64,000 bases of DNA from Streptococcus suis (GCF_002960425.1 NZ_POIZ01000042.1:17963-81962); one strand, 5' to 3'; shown: positions 28,047 through 36,250, counted from the stretch's first letter. The notes: generated by a model not told the origin, from the sequence alone. Translations and numbers: made by a program.

Positions 28047-29126
28047 ATGAAGAAAGTATGGAATTGGATTGTTATAGGTGTTTCTGTTCTTTGTGGTTTT
28101 GCGAGTGCCATGTATTCGACTTATGGGATGGCTCAGCTTTTACCAGAAAATGGTTCCTTCTATGGACTGTGGGTGTTTGGTCTAGGTTATGTCTGGTTTC
28201 TAGGTACTTTTTACCTGACCCTTATTCTCCACGAATTAGGTCATGCCTTCTTTGGTTGGCTGACGGGTTTTGACTTGGTGGCGCTTGGCTTGGGCAATCG
28301 TTTGTTGGTCAAAACTGACCAAGGATGGAAATGGAAGAAAACCGTGATTGTGCAAGGGGCAGCTGCTCAGTATATCGGAGTCAAAAGAGATGAGGATGAT
28401 CCTCGGTCGATTCTGATGTCTGCAGGTGGATTGATTGTCCATCTCAGTCTCATCCTTGTTTCTGTTTTGATTGGGTTCTTAACAGGGAATTGGAGTCTGC
28501 CTCTATCGCAAATTCTCCTCAATCTAGCCTTGTTTATCCTCAACGCCAATCCTTCTGGAATGGTGGATGGTGCCAAAATAAAAGAGTTGTATACTCATCT
28601 AGACTATAGCCGCTTGGCCTATCAAGCACTTAGACATACCTCTCAAGTCATGGTGGACCCAACTGCAGCGAATTTAAGTGATTTTGTCTTGGATCTGCCA
28701 ATCTTGCCAGGGCATTTACCACAAACCCACTATCTAAACTGGACGGAGTTGCTGATTTTTAAAGGGGAGTATCAAGAAGCACGAGAGCGATTGGAGAAGT
28801 TGATAGCAAAATCGGATAATGATTACATCATCAAGGCAAGCAAACTTGTTTTGCTAGAAGTCTATCTCTTGCAAGGCAGGGAGGAAGAGGCTAGAGCATT
28901 AGGGCAGGACAAACAGGTCAAGGCTCTGCTCAAGTATCCTATGGGAAATTACCAAGTCATCGCGGCTCTCTACCACCAGCGAATTACGAAAGATAGCAAA
29001 GCCTTGAAAAAATCTCTGGCTCAGGCTAAGAAAATGTTGCCTAATAGTCCACTATTGGCTGATGAGCAAAATTATTATAGCAAACTCTTGGCGGAAATCG
29101 AGTTAGAAAGTCAACTATCATATTAA
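28047..29126 (+). CDS. M50-like membrane metallopeptidase with helical C-terminal domain
   Basis: A 359-residue membrane protein. TM1 is followed by LILHELGHAFFGWL, the HExxH zinc motif at residues 62-66, within a second hydrophobic helix. The third metal ligand is probably Asp in NPSGMVDG near residue 170, the M50 pattern. C-terminal of about residue 210 is a soluble helical region with TPR-like repeats (EYQEARERLEKLI, GREEEARALG). Intramembrane proteolysis is inferred from the motifs; substrate and partner are unknown. The start follows AAAGGAGC. Confidence 0.82.
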   Translation: MKKVWNWIVIGVSVLCGFASAMYSTYGMAQLLPENGSFYGLWVFGLGYVWFLGTFYLTLILHELGHAFFGWLTGFDLVALGLGNRLLVKTDQGWKWKKTVIVQGAAAQYIGVKRDEDDPRSILMSAGGLIVHLSLILVSVLIGFLTGNWSLPLSQILLNLALFILNANPSGMVDGAKIKELYTHLDYSRLAYQALRHTSQVMVDPTAANLSDFVLDLPILPGHLPQTHYLNWTELLIFKGEYQEARERLEKLIAKSDNDYIIKASKLVLLEVYLLQGREEEARALGQDKQVKALLKYPMGNYQVIAALYHQRITKDSKALKKSLAQAKKMLPNSPLLADEQNYYSKLLAEIELESQLSY

Positions 29127-29189
29127 AATATTTTGCTCAATATAAATAATATGTTAAAATAATTTTAAAAATAGTCCAGGAGGTTGGTC

Positions 29190-29561
29190 ATGAAAAAACT
29201 GATGTATGCCTTGTTGGTGCTTGCCTATGTTACAGTTGCTTATTTGTCGGTCTACTTCCTTCCTCACTATTATTTTGGTGCGATTATGGGAGCGGCTGGG
29301 GTCAATCTTGGCGTAAGTTTTAAACAATTCAAGGAAGTGCAAGCCTGTCCTGACAAACCTTTGTCAGCCTATTTTAAGTTGGATAAGACGACGACAGCTA
29401 TTCTATTAATGCTTGTTTTAGGACTCATTCTTTTTGTTCATCTGCTACCAGTATCCAATGTACAAGTCGGCTTTGCTTTCTTGGTTGGACTTAGCTATGG
29501 TGCGCTTTGGAATATCTTGCATATCCAATTTCTACGGAAATATTATTTTAAAAACGCATGA
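29190..29561 (+). CDS. Small integral membrane protein
   Basis: About 123 residues with four predicted hydrophobic helices in two hairpins (residues 4-22, 25-40, 70-88 and 92-110). The ATG at 29190 lies 6 nt after AGGAGG (29178-29183), so it is preferred to the in-frame TTG at 29184. The stop codon is inside a terminator hairpin. Not recognised; perhaps related in transcription to the M50-like gene 60 nt upstream. Confidence 0.7.
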   Translation: MKKLMYALLVLAYVTVAYLSVYFLPHYYFGAIMGAAGVNLGVSFKQFKEVQACPDKPLSAYFKLDKTTTAILLMLVLGLILFVHLLPVSNVQVGFAFLVGLSYGALWNILHIQFLRKYYFKNA

Positions 29562-29580
29562 GCTTATTTCATGCGTTTTT
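29551..29580. terminator. Bidirectional terminator between converging genes
   Basis: AAAACGCATGA...TCATGCGTTTTT hairpin with A and T runs on opposite sides; it serves both the small membrane protein gene (+) and the MATE gene (-). Confidence 0.85.
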
Positions 29581-29585
29581 CTTGT

Positions 29586-30923
29586 TTATATACTTTGGCC
29601 AGTTTTTAATTTTTTCATAAAAATGATAGAACTTGGAATGAGGACCAAGATACTGCCAATCCAAGCAGCAGGGTTGGCGGCTGCTGTTCCATAAAATCCG
29701 AAATACTGCATGCCGATAATGGCGACTGCTGCTCGGAAAATCAATTCCCCAAAGCCAGCCAGTGTTGGGATAAAGCCCTTGCCAAGTCCTTGAATAAAGC
29801 TACGAAGAATAAAGAGAGAGGCAACAATCCAGTAACAAGAGCCGTTGATGATGTAGTAAACCAGGGCCAAGTCTAGCACGGTTTGACTGGCATTTGGAAG
29901 AAAGAGGCCAGAGAAGAACCGATTGCCTAGAACGAGAATGAGGGCAAAAATCAGAGCCCAAGCGATATTGAGGTAGAGTGCCTTGCGAACCCCTTCTCGA
30001 ATTCGATCATAGAGTTTAGCTCCGTAGTTCTGGGCTGTAAAGGTTGCAATAGCCAGCCCCAGATTGACCATTGGTAGCATAGCCAGTTGGTCAGTGCGGA
30101 GAGCAATAGCCTGGGCAGCGATAGCATCTGTTCCTAGCTGGTTGACCATAAACTGTAGGGTCATGGCTCCGATGGCAATGATACTAGCTTGAAATCCCAT
30201 AGGAAAACCGAGTTGGGCATGTTTCTTGAGATTGTCCTTGTCCAATCGTAAGTCAGAAAAGCTAATATGGTATTGGGGAACTTTTTTGACAATGTAGAAA
30301 ATCAGAAAGATAACGGAGCAAGCCTGGGCGGTGATGGTTGCAAACCCAGCCCCGAAAACACCCCATTTCATGACTAGGATAAAGAAAAAGTCCAAGCCGA
30401 TATTGATAAAACAGGCAATGATAAGGGCAACTAGAGGTGTTTTAGAATTTCCAAGACTGCGCAGGGCTGAGGACAGGAAATTATAGAAAATAGTAAAGGT
30501 CAATCCACCAAACATAGCTGTCAGAAAAGCATGGGAATGCTGGATGATACTAGCAGGTGTCTTCATTAAGACCAAGATAGGTTGTAAAAAAGTCAATGCA
30601 AGGATTGTCAGTATCAGGCTGATAAGGAAAGAGTAGAAAAGACCATGAACAAAGGATTTTTTCAATCCTTCCAAGTCCTCAGCTCCGAAGCGTTGGGCAG
30701 AAAGAATGGTCAGTCCATTTGTCACACCTTGGGCGAAGCCGATGATGAGAAAAATCAAGCTGGCAGTCGAGCCAACACTGGCAAAGGCGTCCTTGCCTAA
30801 GGTATGACCAACAATCATGGAATCGGCAAAGTTATAGGCTAATTGAAAGAAGGAACCAATCAGCAGGGGAATGGCAAACTGTAAGATGACTAGAATGGGT
30901 TTGCCCTTGGTTAAGTCGCTCAT
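29586..30923 (-). CDS. MATE family efflux transporter
   Basis: A cation-coupled multidrug exporter of about 445 residues with 12 hydrophobic helices. The start at MSDLTKGKPILVILQFAIP is supported by AGGAGA 6 nt upstream; the frame extends 15 codons further without a ribosome site. The first helix repeat PLLIGSFFQLAYNFADSMIVG and ALRSLGNSKTPLVALI in the middle are typical of MatE domains, two of which are present. Substrates cannot be predicted. It ends against the bidirectional terminator. Confidence 0.92.
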   Translation of the reverse strand: MSDLTKGKPILVILQFAIPLLIGSFFQLAYNFADSMIVGHTLGKDAFASVGSTASLIFLIIGFAQGVTNGLTILSAQRFGAEDLEGLKKSFVHGLFYSFLISLILTILALTFLQPILVLMKTPASIIQHSHAFLTAMFGGLTFTIFYNFLSSALRSLGNSKTPLVALIIACFINIGLDFFFILVMKWGVFGAGFATITAQACSVIFLIFYIVKKVPQYHISFSDLRLDKDNLKKHAQLGFPMGFQASIIAIGAMTLQFMVNQLGTDAIAAQAIALRTDQLAMLPMVNLGLAIATFTAQNYGAKLYDRIREGVRKALYLNIAWALIFALILVLGNRFFSGLFLPNASQTVLDLALVYYIINGSCYWIVASLFILRSFIQGLGKGFIPTLAGFGELIFRAAVAIIGMQYFGFYGTAAANPAAWIGSILVLIPSSIIFMKKLKTGQSI

Positions 30924-30991
30924 AAAATCTCCTTGATAACAGAGGATAAGCCTACTAGAATGCATCATTTCTAATAGGCTTTTTCCTTATT

Positions 30992-31657
30992 TTAATGGGT
31001 TAAATCTTCAAAGTGGTCTACGGTATTATGGTCTGTAACAGCCATGATGAGTTCGTGGCTCTTGAAGACATAGTCTGGGGTTAGCTGGATGTTCAATTCC
31101 TGATTTTCTCCGCTACGGTAACCGATGATATTCATTTTATAGTGTTGACGGAGTTTGAGTTCACCCAAGGTCTTACCAATCCATTTTGCAGGTGGATGGA
31201 ATTCTACGATAGCCACATTGCCTTCTAGTTCCAGGAGGCTAGTTGTATCTCTATGAAGAAGTTGCTTGGCCAGTGAAATACCTGTTTCACGTTCTGGAGA
31301 GATGACTTTGTCAGCACCGACACGGAGGAGAACTTCTTTGGCTGTGGTTCCCTTGACCTTGGCAACGACCATTGGTACTCCGAGAATCTTACTGTGCATA
31401 ACAGCGAGCACACTGGATTCCAAATTATCTCCAGTTGCAACGACGACTGCATCACAGTTTTCAATGCCCGCAGCTCGCAAGAGAGAACGGTCGGTTATAT
31501 CACCGACAATTCCTCGGGTGAGAATGGGTTCGAGGTGGTTAATCTGTTGTTCATGGTTATCAATGGCAATGATATTGCAGTCATAATTGTGTAGGGTCTT
31601 AGCAATGGTGGTACCAAATACTCCTAAGCCCAGAATTCCGATAGTATAGTTTGGCAT
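30992..31657 (-). CDS. trkA: TrkA/KtrA-type potassium channel regulatory subunit
   Basis: A cytosolic RCK protein of 221 residues that gates the potassium transporter encoded upstream. It has an N-terminal Rossmann nucleotide-binding fold with GLGVFG (GxGxxG) near residue 10 and the acidic DNHEQQ, then a C-terminal RCK_C domain (EFHPPAKWIGKTLGELKLR) from about residue 140. The pneumococcal counterpart (CabP) binds c-di-AMP through RCK_C; the same is likely here by family. The start follows AAAAGGAG; trkH lies just upstream. Confidence 0.93.
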   Translation of the reverse strand: MPNYTIGILGLGVFGTTIAKTLHNYDCNIIAIDNHEQQINHLEPILTRGIVGDITDRSLLRAAGIENCDAVVVATGDNLESSVLAVMHSKILGVPMVVAKVKGTTAKEVLLRVGADKVISPERETGISLAKQLLHRDTTSLLELEGNVAIVEFHPPAKWIGKTLGELKLRQHYKMNIIGYRSGENQELNIQLTPDYVFKSHELIMAVTDHNTVDHFEDLTH

Positions 31658-31671
31658 GATTTCTCCTTTTT

Positions 31672-31718
31672 AGAACCTATATTCACAAGTGAAGTGCTGA
31701 ACTGTGCATACAGGTTCT
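31672..31718 (-). repeat. 47-nt inverted-repeat element between trkH and trkA
   Basis: The ends AGAACCTATAT and ATACAGGTTCT pair to a stem with one G-T, with an inner TTCAC/GTGAA hairpin. The same ends bound a 152-bp element at 41033-41184, suggesting one repeat family. It fills the whole trkH-trkA gap, up to the trkH stop codon. Confidence 0.6.
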
Positions 31719-33067
31719 TAAACTAACATAGATGATTTAGCGTATTGCAGGCTTTCTGTTTTAGAAGCCTTGCGGAGGGCAAGACTGGCCAGAATGGATA
31801 GGGGACCAATGCGACCGAAGAACATGAGGGCCATGATAACAGCCTGTCCTGCCATGCTTAGTGACGGGGTCAGGTTGGCAGTTACTCCAACGGTTGCTAG
31901 GGCTGACATCACTTCAAAGACCAAGAAAAGTAAGGGTTGGTGCTTGTCTGTGATAGCGAGGGCAAATAAGCCTGCTAAAAATACAAGAAGGAAGACAGAG
32001 AAGGTCGCAAAGGCCTTGCGGATGGTCAGGCCGTCAATGGTTCGACCAAGGAAGTTGGTATGGGGCAGTCCCAAAATCTCGCTTCGGGCATAGAGGATCA
32101 AGGTCAGAAAGGCTGTAATTTTGATTCCTCCTGCTGTTCCACCTGGTGCTCCTCCCAACATCATTTGGAAGATGTAGATGAGGAGGGTGACGGGTTCAGC
32201 CTGGGTATAATCAATGCTGGCAAATCCTGCCGTTCGCATGGTCACCGTTTGGAAAAAACTAGCTAATAGCTTGTGACCAAAGGATAGATTACCGATGGTA
32301 GCAGGGTTGTTCCATTCTGTGAGTAAGGTTAACAGGGTTCCTAATCCCAAAATAGTTGCAGTTAAGCCTAGAACGACCTTGGTATGAAAACCCAGTTTCC
32401 CAAGATGGTGTTTTTGCCCAAGTTGTGTGTGTAAATCAAACCAGACTGAAAATCCAAGTCCTCCCATGATGATGAGGCTGGCTAAGGTCAGGTTTATCAG
32501 AGGATTGTCAACATAACGGACAATGCTGTTGGCTCCGAAATTATCAAAACCAGCATTACAAAAAGCTGAAACAGCTAAGAAAATAGAAGTAAAGGTTCCC
32601 CGCGCCCAGCCAAATTCTGGCACGAAATGAAAGGATAGGAGAATGGCTCCCAGCGTTTCAATGGCTAGGGTGAAGCCGAAAACGGACTTGAGAAAGCTTC
32701 TAAAATGCTTGGTATCGGAGCGATTGAGGGCTTCTTGGAGGGTTGCCATACTCATAAAATTGATTTTCCGACCACCTCGTAGGGCAAAGAGACCGACAAA
32801 GCCAACCAGGCTTAGTCCTCCAATCTGAATGAGTAACATACAGATGATTTGACCCACTGTAGAATAGGTATCGGCAACAGCCTTTGTAAACAATCCAGTC
32901 ACGCAGACCATTGAAACGGTTGTAAACAGATGGTCCCAATAACTAGCAGTCGATGTAGGAACTTGCGAAATGGGCAGACTGAGTAAGAGAGAGCCGACCA
33001 GTATAACGAGTAGAAAGCTCAGAATAATTCGTTGACTGGGAGTAAGGTGTATCTTAAATGCTTTCAT
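31718..33067 (-). CDS. trkH: TrkH/KtrB-type potassium transporter membrane subunit
   Basis: The potassium-conducting subunit, 449 residues, with four M1-P-M2 repeats. Glycine-bearing filter loops are visible: VCVTGLF, CNAGFDNFG, RTAGFASID and GVTANLT, each followed by a helix. It partners with the TrkA/RCK protein encoded downstream on the same transcript. The start follows AAAAGGTAG. An extended -10 (TGcTACAAT, 33107-33102) lies upstream. Confidence 0.94.
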   Translation of the reverse strand: MKAFKIHLTPSQRIILSFLLVILVGSLLLSLPISQVPTSTASYWDHLFTTVSMVCVTGLFTKAVADTYSTVGQIICMLLIQIGGLSLVGFVGLFALRGGRKINFMSMATLQEALNRSDTKHFRSFLKSVFGFTLAIETLGAILLSFHFVPEFGWARGTFTSIFLAVSAFCNAGFDNFGANSIVRYVDNPLINLTLASLIIMGGLGFSVWFDLHTQLGQKHHLGKLGFHTKVVLGLTATILGLGTLLTLLTEWNNPATIGNLSFGHKLLASFFQTVTMRTAGFASIDYTQAEPVTLLIYIFQMMLGGAPGGTAGGIKITAFLTLILYARSEILGLPHTNFLGRTIDGLTIRKAFATFSVFLLVFLAGLFALAITDKHQPLLFLVFEVMSALATVGVTANLTPSLSMAGQAVIMALMFFGRIGPLSILASLALRKASKTESLQYAKSSMLV

Positions 33068-33147
33068 AAAGCTACCTTTTCAAAAAAATAAAGATGAGCA
33101 TATTGTAGCACAAATAGGGAAAAAAGTATGCGACAAAGTGGACGATT

Positions 33148-33180
33148 TTGTAATAAAAAAAGGCTGGACTTGCGCCAGCA
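33148..33180 (-). terminator. Terminator of the XRE/membrane-protein operon
   Basis: On the minus strand GCTGGC-GCAAGT-CCAGC (one bulge) is followed by seven Ts. It lies 45 nt after the last gene of the operon (33223). Confidence 0.75.
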
Positions 33181-33222
33181 CGATAATTAGGAAGAGTTCT
33201 CCTGTTCTATTGGTCGAACTCC

Positions 33223-33570
33223 TTATTTTTTCAACTGTTTAAGAAAGAGAAGAATAAGGAGACTTCCCCACAACCCAGCAAGAAATGGTTTGATTTGTCC
33301 AGTGAAACATCCAATGGAGAAAGTTAGGACAAAACCTGCTAAAAGGAACCACAAGAGTGGTTTGCGATAAAGACAGATAGCTTTTTGGACAGCATTTGAT
33401 TCTGGACTGGTAGTTTGCCTGTCATTATTCAAGATTGGAAGAATAGTGAACAGTAAGATTAAGATTGGTGGGGCGTCCCCAGTCAGAAAACTGTGGATAA
33501 ACAAGCCACAAATGGTCGCATAGGCGAGAACAAACAAGGAAAGGACTAATTTTGTGTTGAAGTTGTTCAT
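33223..33570 (-). CDS. Four-helix membrane protein, paralogue of its upstream neighbour
   Basis: 115 residues, hydrophobic, four helices. It resembles the preceding gene (33567-33905) throughout: FVLAYATICGLFIHSF versus FVLFYALFSALFIYSY, and SIGCFTGQIKP versus SVGIWLEHVKP, so the two arose by duplication. Its ATG overlaps the neighbour's TGA by 4 nt. Last gene of an XRE-regulated operon; function unknown. Confidence 0.75.
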   Translation of the reverse strand: MNNFNTKLVLSLFVLAYATICGLFIHSFLTGDAPPILILLFTILPILNNDRQTTSPESNAVQKAICLYRKPLLWFLLAGFVLTFSIGCFTGQIKPFLAGLWGSLLILLFLKQLKK

Positions 33571-33905
33571 CTATCTTCCTCCTTTTTGAAATACAGTCGA
33601 TAAAGAATAGCAAGAGCAAATCCAGCAGGAAGGATGAGGACACGTGGTTTGACATGTTCTAGCCAAATGCCCACGGAATAGGTCAAGGTCATGGCAAAAA
33701 GGGCAAAGATGGCTTGGATGATAAAGTAGCGTTTTTCTTCGGCTGTTTTATAGGATTTGATGATTTGAATGGTCGGTAGCATGAGCAAGAATGAACCGCT
33801 AATTGGCTCATTGACCATGTAAGAGTAGATGAAGAGGGCAGAAAATAAAGCATAAAATAGAACAAAAAATCGACAGGTTTGTTTGGGTGTAAAAGGTTTA
33901 TTCAT
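33567..33905 (-). CDS. Four-helix membrane protein, paralogue of its downstream neighbour
   Basis: 112 residues, four hydrophobic segments, short basic N-terminus (MNKPFTPKQT) and a charged tail (FKKEEDR). The start follows AAGGAG, 12 nt after the DUF3278-like gene. Paralogous with the next gene, with which it overlaps by 4 nt. The pair and the other operon members are all small or medium membrane proteins without catalytic motifs; a membrane stress or immunity-like role is only a guess. Confidence 0.75.
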   Translation of the reverse strand: MNKPFTPKQTCRFFVLFYALFSALFIYSYMVNEPISGSFLLMLPTIQIIKSYKTAEEKRYFIIQAIFALFAMTLTYSVGIWLEHVKPRVLILPAGFALAILYRLYFKKEEDR

Positions 33906-33917
33906 TGGGTCAGCTCC

Positions 33918-35000
33918 TTATTTTTTCTTGGCAGTATCTGCTTCCAGTTTTTGCAGATAGGCAAGGGCAGACAGGGCTAGACTGGCAAAGAGGCCCATCA
34001 TGCCACCGAAGAGGAGGGATTTTACGTGGAAGATGGAATCCAGTAGGGGAAGCTGGAGGCTAAAGAGGTCTGCCAGCCCCGCAAAGAGGGTAGATAGCAG
34101 GGCAACCCCCAGTCCCCAAACCAGTGGATTGAGGGTCTGTCCTTGTCTTTCCTCAGGGCTTAGTTCGTCCACGTCATATTGAGGCAGGTCAGCATGGAGG
34201 GTGCGCATATTAACGATACCAATTAGGATAATACTGAAGAAGCCAATGATCATTGGATAGTAGGTAGCCACCTCCAGAGGATAGCGGTAGGCTAGGAAGT
34301 AGGCGATGGCATTTCCGAGAGCTAGGAAGTAGAAGTGGTAGATAAAGGCTATTCCCCCAATCTCATCTGCCTTAGTCCGTCGGTACTCGTCTAAAGGCCC
34401 GCGAATACCATAAACGTGCCGTATCATATTTTGAATCCACTTAGGTTCTTTTTTGGAAATAGCAGAGCTGACAGTCAGTTGTTCTGCTTTTTTCATGCGC
34501 TTGCGTAACATGATTTCGATAGCAATGCCTGTGAAAATACCCCCTAGACAGGCTGCAAGGAATTTTCGGAGGTCAAATAGGTGGTCGAGAGGATTGAGTC
34601 CCTCCATCCAGGCACCAAAAACAACAGTCCAAATGTACATAAGGGCAGTGAAATAGAGGGTGAATTTGAAACTTGCTCCCTTGAGCTGCCTCTGTTCCTT
34701 GCTAGTCAATTCTTCTACATCTAAACTGTCCACTTGGCTGTGGCGCATCTTGGATGCCATATACATACTGGCGGAAAGAGTGGATAGGAGTAGAGCAGTT
34801 GGGTAGCCATAGGCAACGACTTCTGGGTAGCGTTTGGATAGGGCAAGTGCCAGCAGGGTAAGAACCATGGTGCCCCAAAAGAGCAGGATAAAGCAGGTAT
34901 TGCCTAGTCGGAAGGCTTCTTTTTTGCGAAATTCATCCAGAGGTCCTGTGATACCATAAAAACGTTTGATCAATTTATCTTGAAAGGTTTCCTTTTTCAT
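33918..35000 (-). CDS. DUF3278-like membrane protein, internally duplicated
   Basis: 360 residues made of two homologous halves. Each starts with a short amphipathic motif (FYGITGPLDEFRKKEA at about residue 13; VYGIRGPLDEYRRTKA at about 196) and continues with four hydrophobic helices, with an acidic loop between (SLDVEELTSKEQRQ and QYDVDELSPEERQG). This looks like two DUF3278 units fused head to tail; single-unit proteins are the usual form as far as I recall. The start follows AAGGAG. Function unknown; co-transcribed with an XRE regulator. Confidence 0.78.
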   Translation of the reverse strand: MKKETFQDKLIKRFYGITGPLDEFRKKEAFRLGNTCFILLFWGTMVLTLLALALSKRYPEVVAYGYPTALLLSTLSASMYMASKMRHSQVDSLDVEELTSKEQRQLKGASFKFTLYFTALMYIWTVVFGAWMEGLNPLDHLFDLRKFLAACLGGIFTGIAIEIMLRKRMKKAEQLTVSSAISKKEPKWIQNMIRHVYGIRGPLDEYRRTKADEIGGIAFIYHFYFLALGNAIAYFLAYRYPLEVATYYPMIIGFFSIILIGIVNMRTLHADLPQYDVDELSPEERQGQTLNPLVWGLGVALLSTLFAGLADLFSLQLPLLDSIFHVKSLLFGGMMGLFASLALSALAYLQKLEADTAKKK

Positions 35001-35010
35001 AAGCAGCTCC

Positions 35011-35211
35011 TTATTTTTGATCGATCAATGGTAAGATGTAAACAAAACCTAAGAAGTAGATGGTCCCAGCAATCAGCAATTGTAGCCAAAATTTTGCTTG
35101 GCTGATGGTGTGCAAGATTTCTGCTCCGCTATTGCCCCAAAGCTGAAAGAGGACAAAGAGCGGGATAAAAATGAGAGTGGAGATAAGGGCTTTGCGTGTG
35201 TTCTTTTTCAT
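35011..35211 (-). CDS. Small two-helix membrane protein, tandem copy 3
   Basis: 66 residues from MKKNTRKALIST, which follows AGAAAGGAAAATATC; the frame extends 7 codons up without a ribosome site. Two hydrophobic helices flank LWGNSGAEILHTISQAK. This is the most diverged of three tandem copies spaced exactly 248 bp apart, with an altered C-terminus (FVYILPLIDQK instead of LAYLPLIFRRK). Function unknown. Confidence 0.75.
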   Translation of the reverse strand: MKKNTRKALISTLIFIPLFVLFQLWGNSGAEILHTISQAKFWLQLLIAGTIYFLGFVYILPLIDQK

Positions 35212-35258
35212 GATATTTTCCTTTCTATTCATTTCAAATGGTGCTGTTTAGGACAATC

Positions 35259-35459
35259 TTACTTACGACGAAAAATGAGTGGTAGGTAGGCTAGTCCTAA
35301 GAAGTAGATTGCCCCAGTAATCAGTAGTTGTATCCAGAATTTGGCTTGGCTGATAATGTGCAAGATGTCAGCTCCGCTATTGCCCCAAAGCTGAAAGAGG
35401 ACAAAGAGAGGGATAAAAATGAGAGTGGAGATAAGGGCTTTGCGTGTGTTCTTTTTCAT
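35259..35459 (-). CDS. Small two-helix membrane protein, tandem copy 2
   Basis: 66 residues, nearly identical to the copy encoded at 35507-35707 and, in its N-terminal half, to the one at 35011-35211. The same ribosome site (AGAAAGGAAAATATC) is duplicated with it. The C-terminal residues IFRRK are positively charged, suggesting an inside-facing tail. Function unknown. Confidence 0.75.
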   Translation of the reverse strand: MKKNTRKALISTLIFIPLFVLFQLWGNSGADILHIISQAKFWIQLLITGAIYFLGLAYLPLIFRRK

Positions 35460-35506
35460 GATATTTTCCTTTCTATTCATTTCAAATGGTGCTGTTTAGG
35501 ACAATC

Positions 35507-35707
35507 TTACTTACGACGAAAAATGAGTGGTAGGTAGGCTAGTCCTAAGAAGTAGATTGCCCCAGTAATCAGTAGTTGTATCCAGAATTTGGCTTGGCTG
35601 ATGGTGTGCAAGATTTCTGCTCCGCTATTGCCCCAAAGCTGAAAGAGGACAAAGAGAGGGATAAAAATGAGGGTAGAGATGAGAGCTTTATGTGTATTCT
35701 TTTTCAT
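35507..35707 (-). CDS. Small two-helix membrane protein, tandem copy 1
   Basis: 66 residues from MKKNTHKALIST; the ribosome site AAAGGAA is 8-9 nt upstream. First of three tandem copies and directly behind the XRE regulator. The inter-copy spacers resemble the 3' end of that regulator gene (AACAGC...TTTGGAATGAATAGAAAGG-like), so the duplicated unit probably included the regulator's tail plus one small gene. Function unknown. Confidence 0.75.
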   Translation of the reverse strand: MKKNTHKALISTLIFIPLFVLFQLWGNSGAEILHTISQAKFWIQLLITGAIYFLGLAYLPLIFRRK

Positions 35708-35722
35708 GGTGTTCATTCCTTT

Positions 35723-35911
35723 CTATTCATTCCAAAAGAGGCTGTTGAGGTCAGTCTGTAAAGCTTTGGCTAGGTTGATACAGAGGTCTAGCGAGGGATT
35801 GTATTTGTTATTTTCAATCATGTTGATGGTTTGCCTGGATACGCCGATGGCCTTGGCCAAATCCAGCTGGGAAATTCCTAGCAGTAGGCGGTAGTCTTTG
35901 ACACGGTTCAT
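35723..35911 (-). CDS. XRE-family helix-turn-helix regulator
   Basis: 62 residues, one Cro/CI-type DNA-binding domain and nothing else: LLLGISQLDLAKAIGVSRQT then INMIENNKYNPSLDLCINLAKAL. The start follows AGGAGGG. It heads an operon of membrane proteins. A perfect-arm dyad TGTCAA-N6-TTGACA overlaps its putative -10 (35927-35944) and recurs three times further upstream, so it probably represses its own operon. Signal and ligand unknown. Confidence 0.9.
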   Translation of the reverse strand: MNRVKDYRLLLGISQLDLAKAIGVSRQTINMIENNKYNPSLDLCINLAKALQTDLNSLFWNE

Positions 35912-35926
35912 GTGCCCTCCTTTCTA

Positions 35927-35944
35927 TGTCAATTATATTTGACA
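35927..35944. promoter_or_regulatory. Operator dyad 1 for the XRE operon
   Basis: TGTCAA-TTATAT-TTGACA; read on the minus strand its centre contains TATAAT, a likely -10 of the XRE gene. A second short palindrome GACACAATTGTC adjoins it. Further copies: 36251-36268, 36306-36323, 36362-36379. Confidence 0.7.
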
Positions 35945-35961
35945 CAATTGTCTAAAAATGA

Positions 35962-36243
35962 GGGAGTGGGAAAGAACTCGACCATTCATAGAAGAGTTCG
36001 TCAACAATTTTTCGTTTTAAGTTGTTGAGCTGAAACAGTCTATTTCCAGACTGTTTCACTCCCACCCCCGCACAGCTCAAACTGTCTGGGAGACAGTTTG
36101 AGGTTGGAGATAAAGCGAACTTTGTTCGCAATAATCGTAATGGTCAGATTTGGAGTGTAAAACACGAACAAATCTGCCAATCAACCACTGCGCTGAGATG
36201 TTGACACTAACTTTGAGAAGCGGGGCTTGAGCCCAGCCTCTTT
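35962..36243. repeat. Large structured intergenic repeat R1 with an inserted two-palindrome module
   Basis: It shares its skeleton with 45782-46063. The 5' part folds as a multi-branch structure: outer stem GGGAGTG/CACTCCC around GAACTC/GAGTTC, TCAACAA/TTGTTGA and GAAACAGTCT/AGACTGTTTC. The 3' part has GGTCAGATTTGGAGTG, CAATCAACCACTGCGCTG and a terminal GGGCT/AGCCC hairpin. Between the two parts, a module in minus orientation (36076-36129) holds a 12-bp-arm palindrome (36076-36102), linker GTTGGAGATA and hairpin GCGAAC-TTT-GTTCGC. R1 separates operator 1 from operators 2-4. Confidence 0.75.
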
Positions 36244-36250
36244 AAATTGT

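Noticed and set aside
35011..35716. Toxin-antitoxin reading of the XRE gene plus small proteins
   Set aside because: The small proteins are two-helix membrane proteins in three copies with no known toxin motif; type I or II TA cannot be supported from sequence alone.
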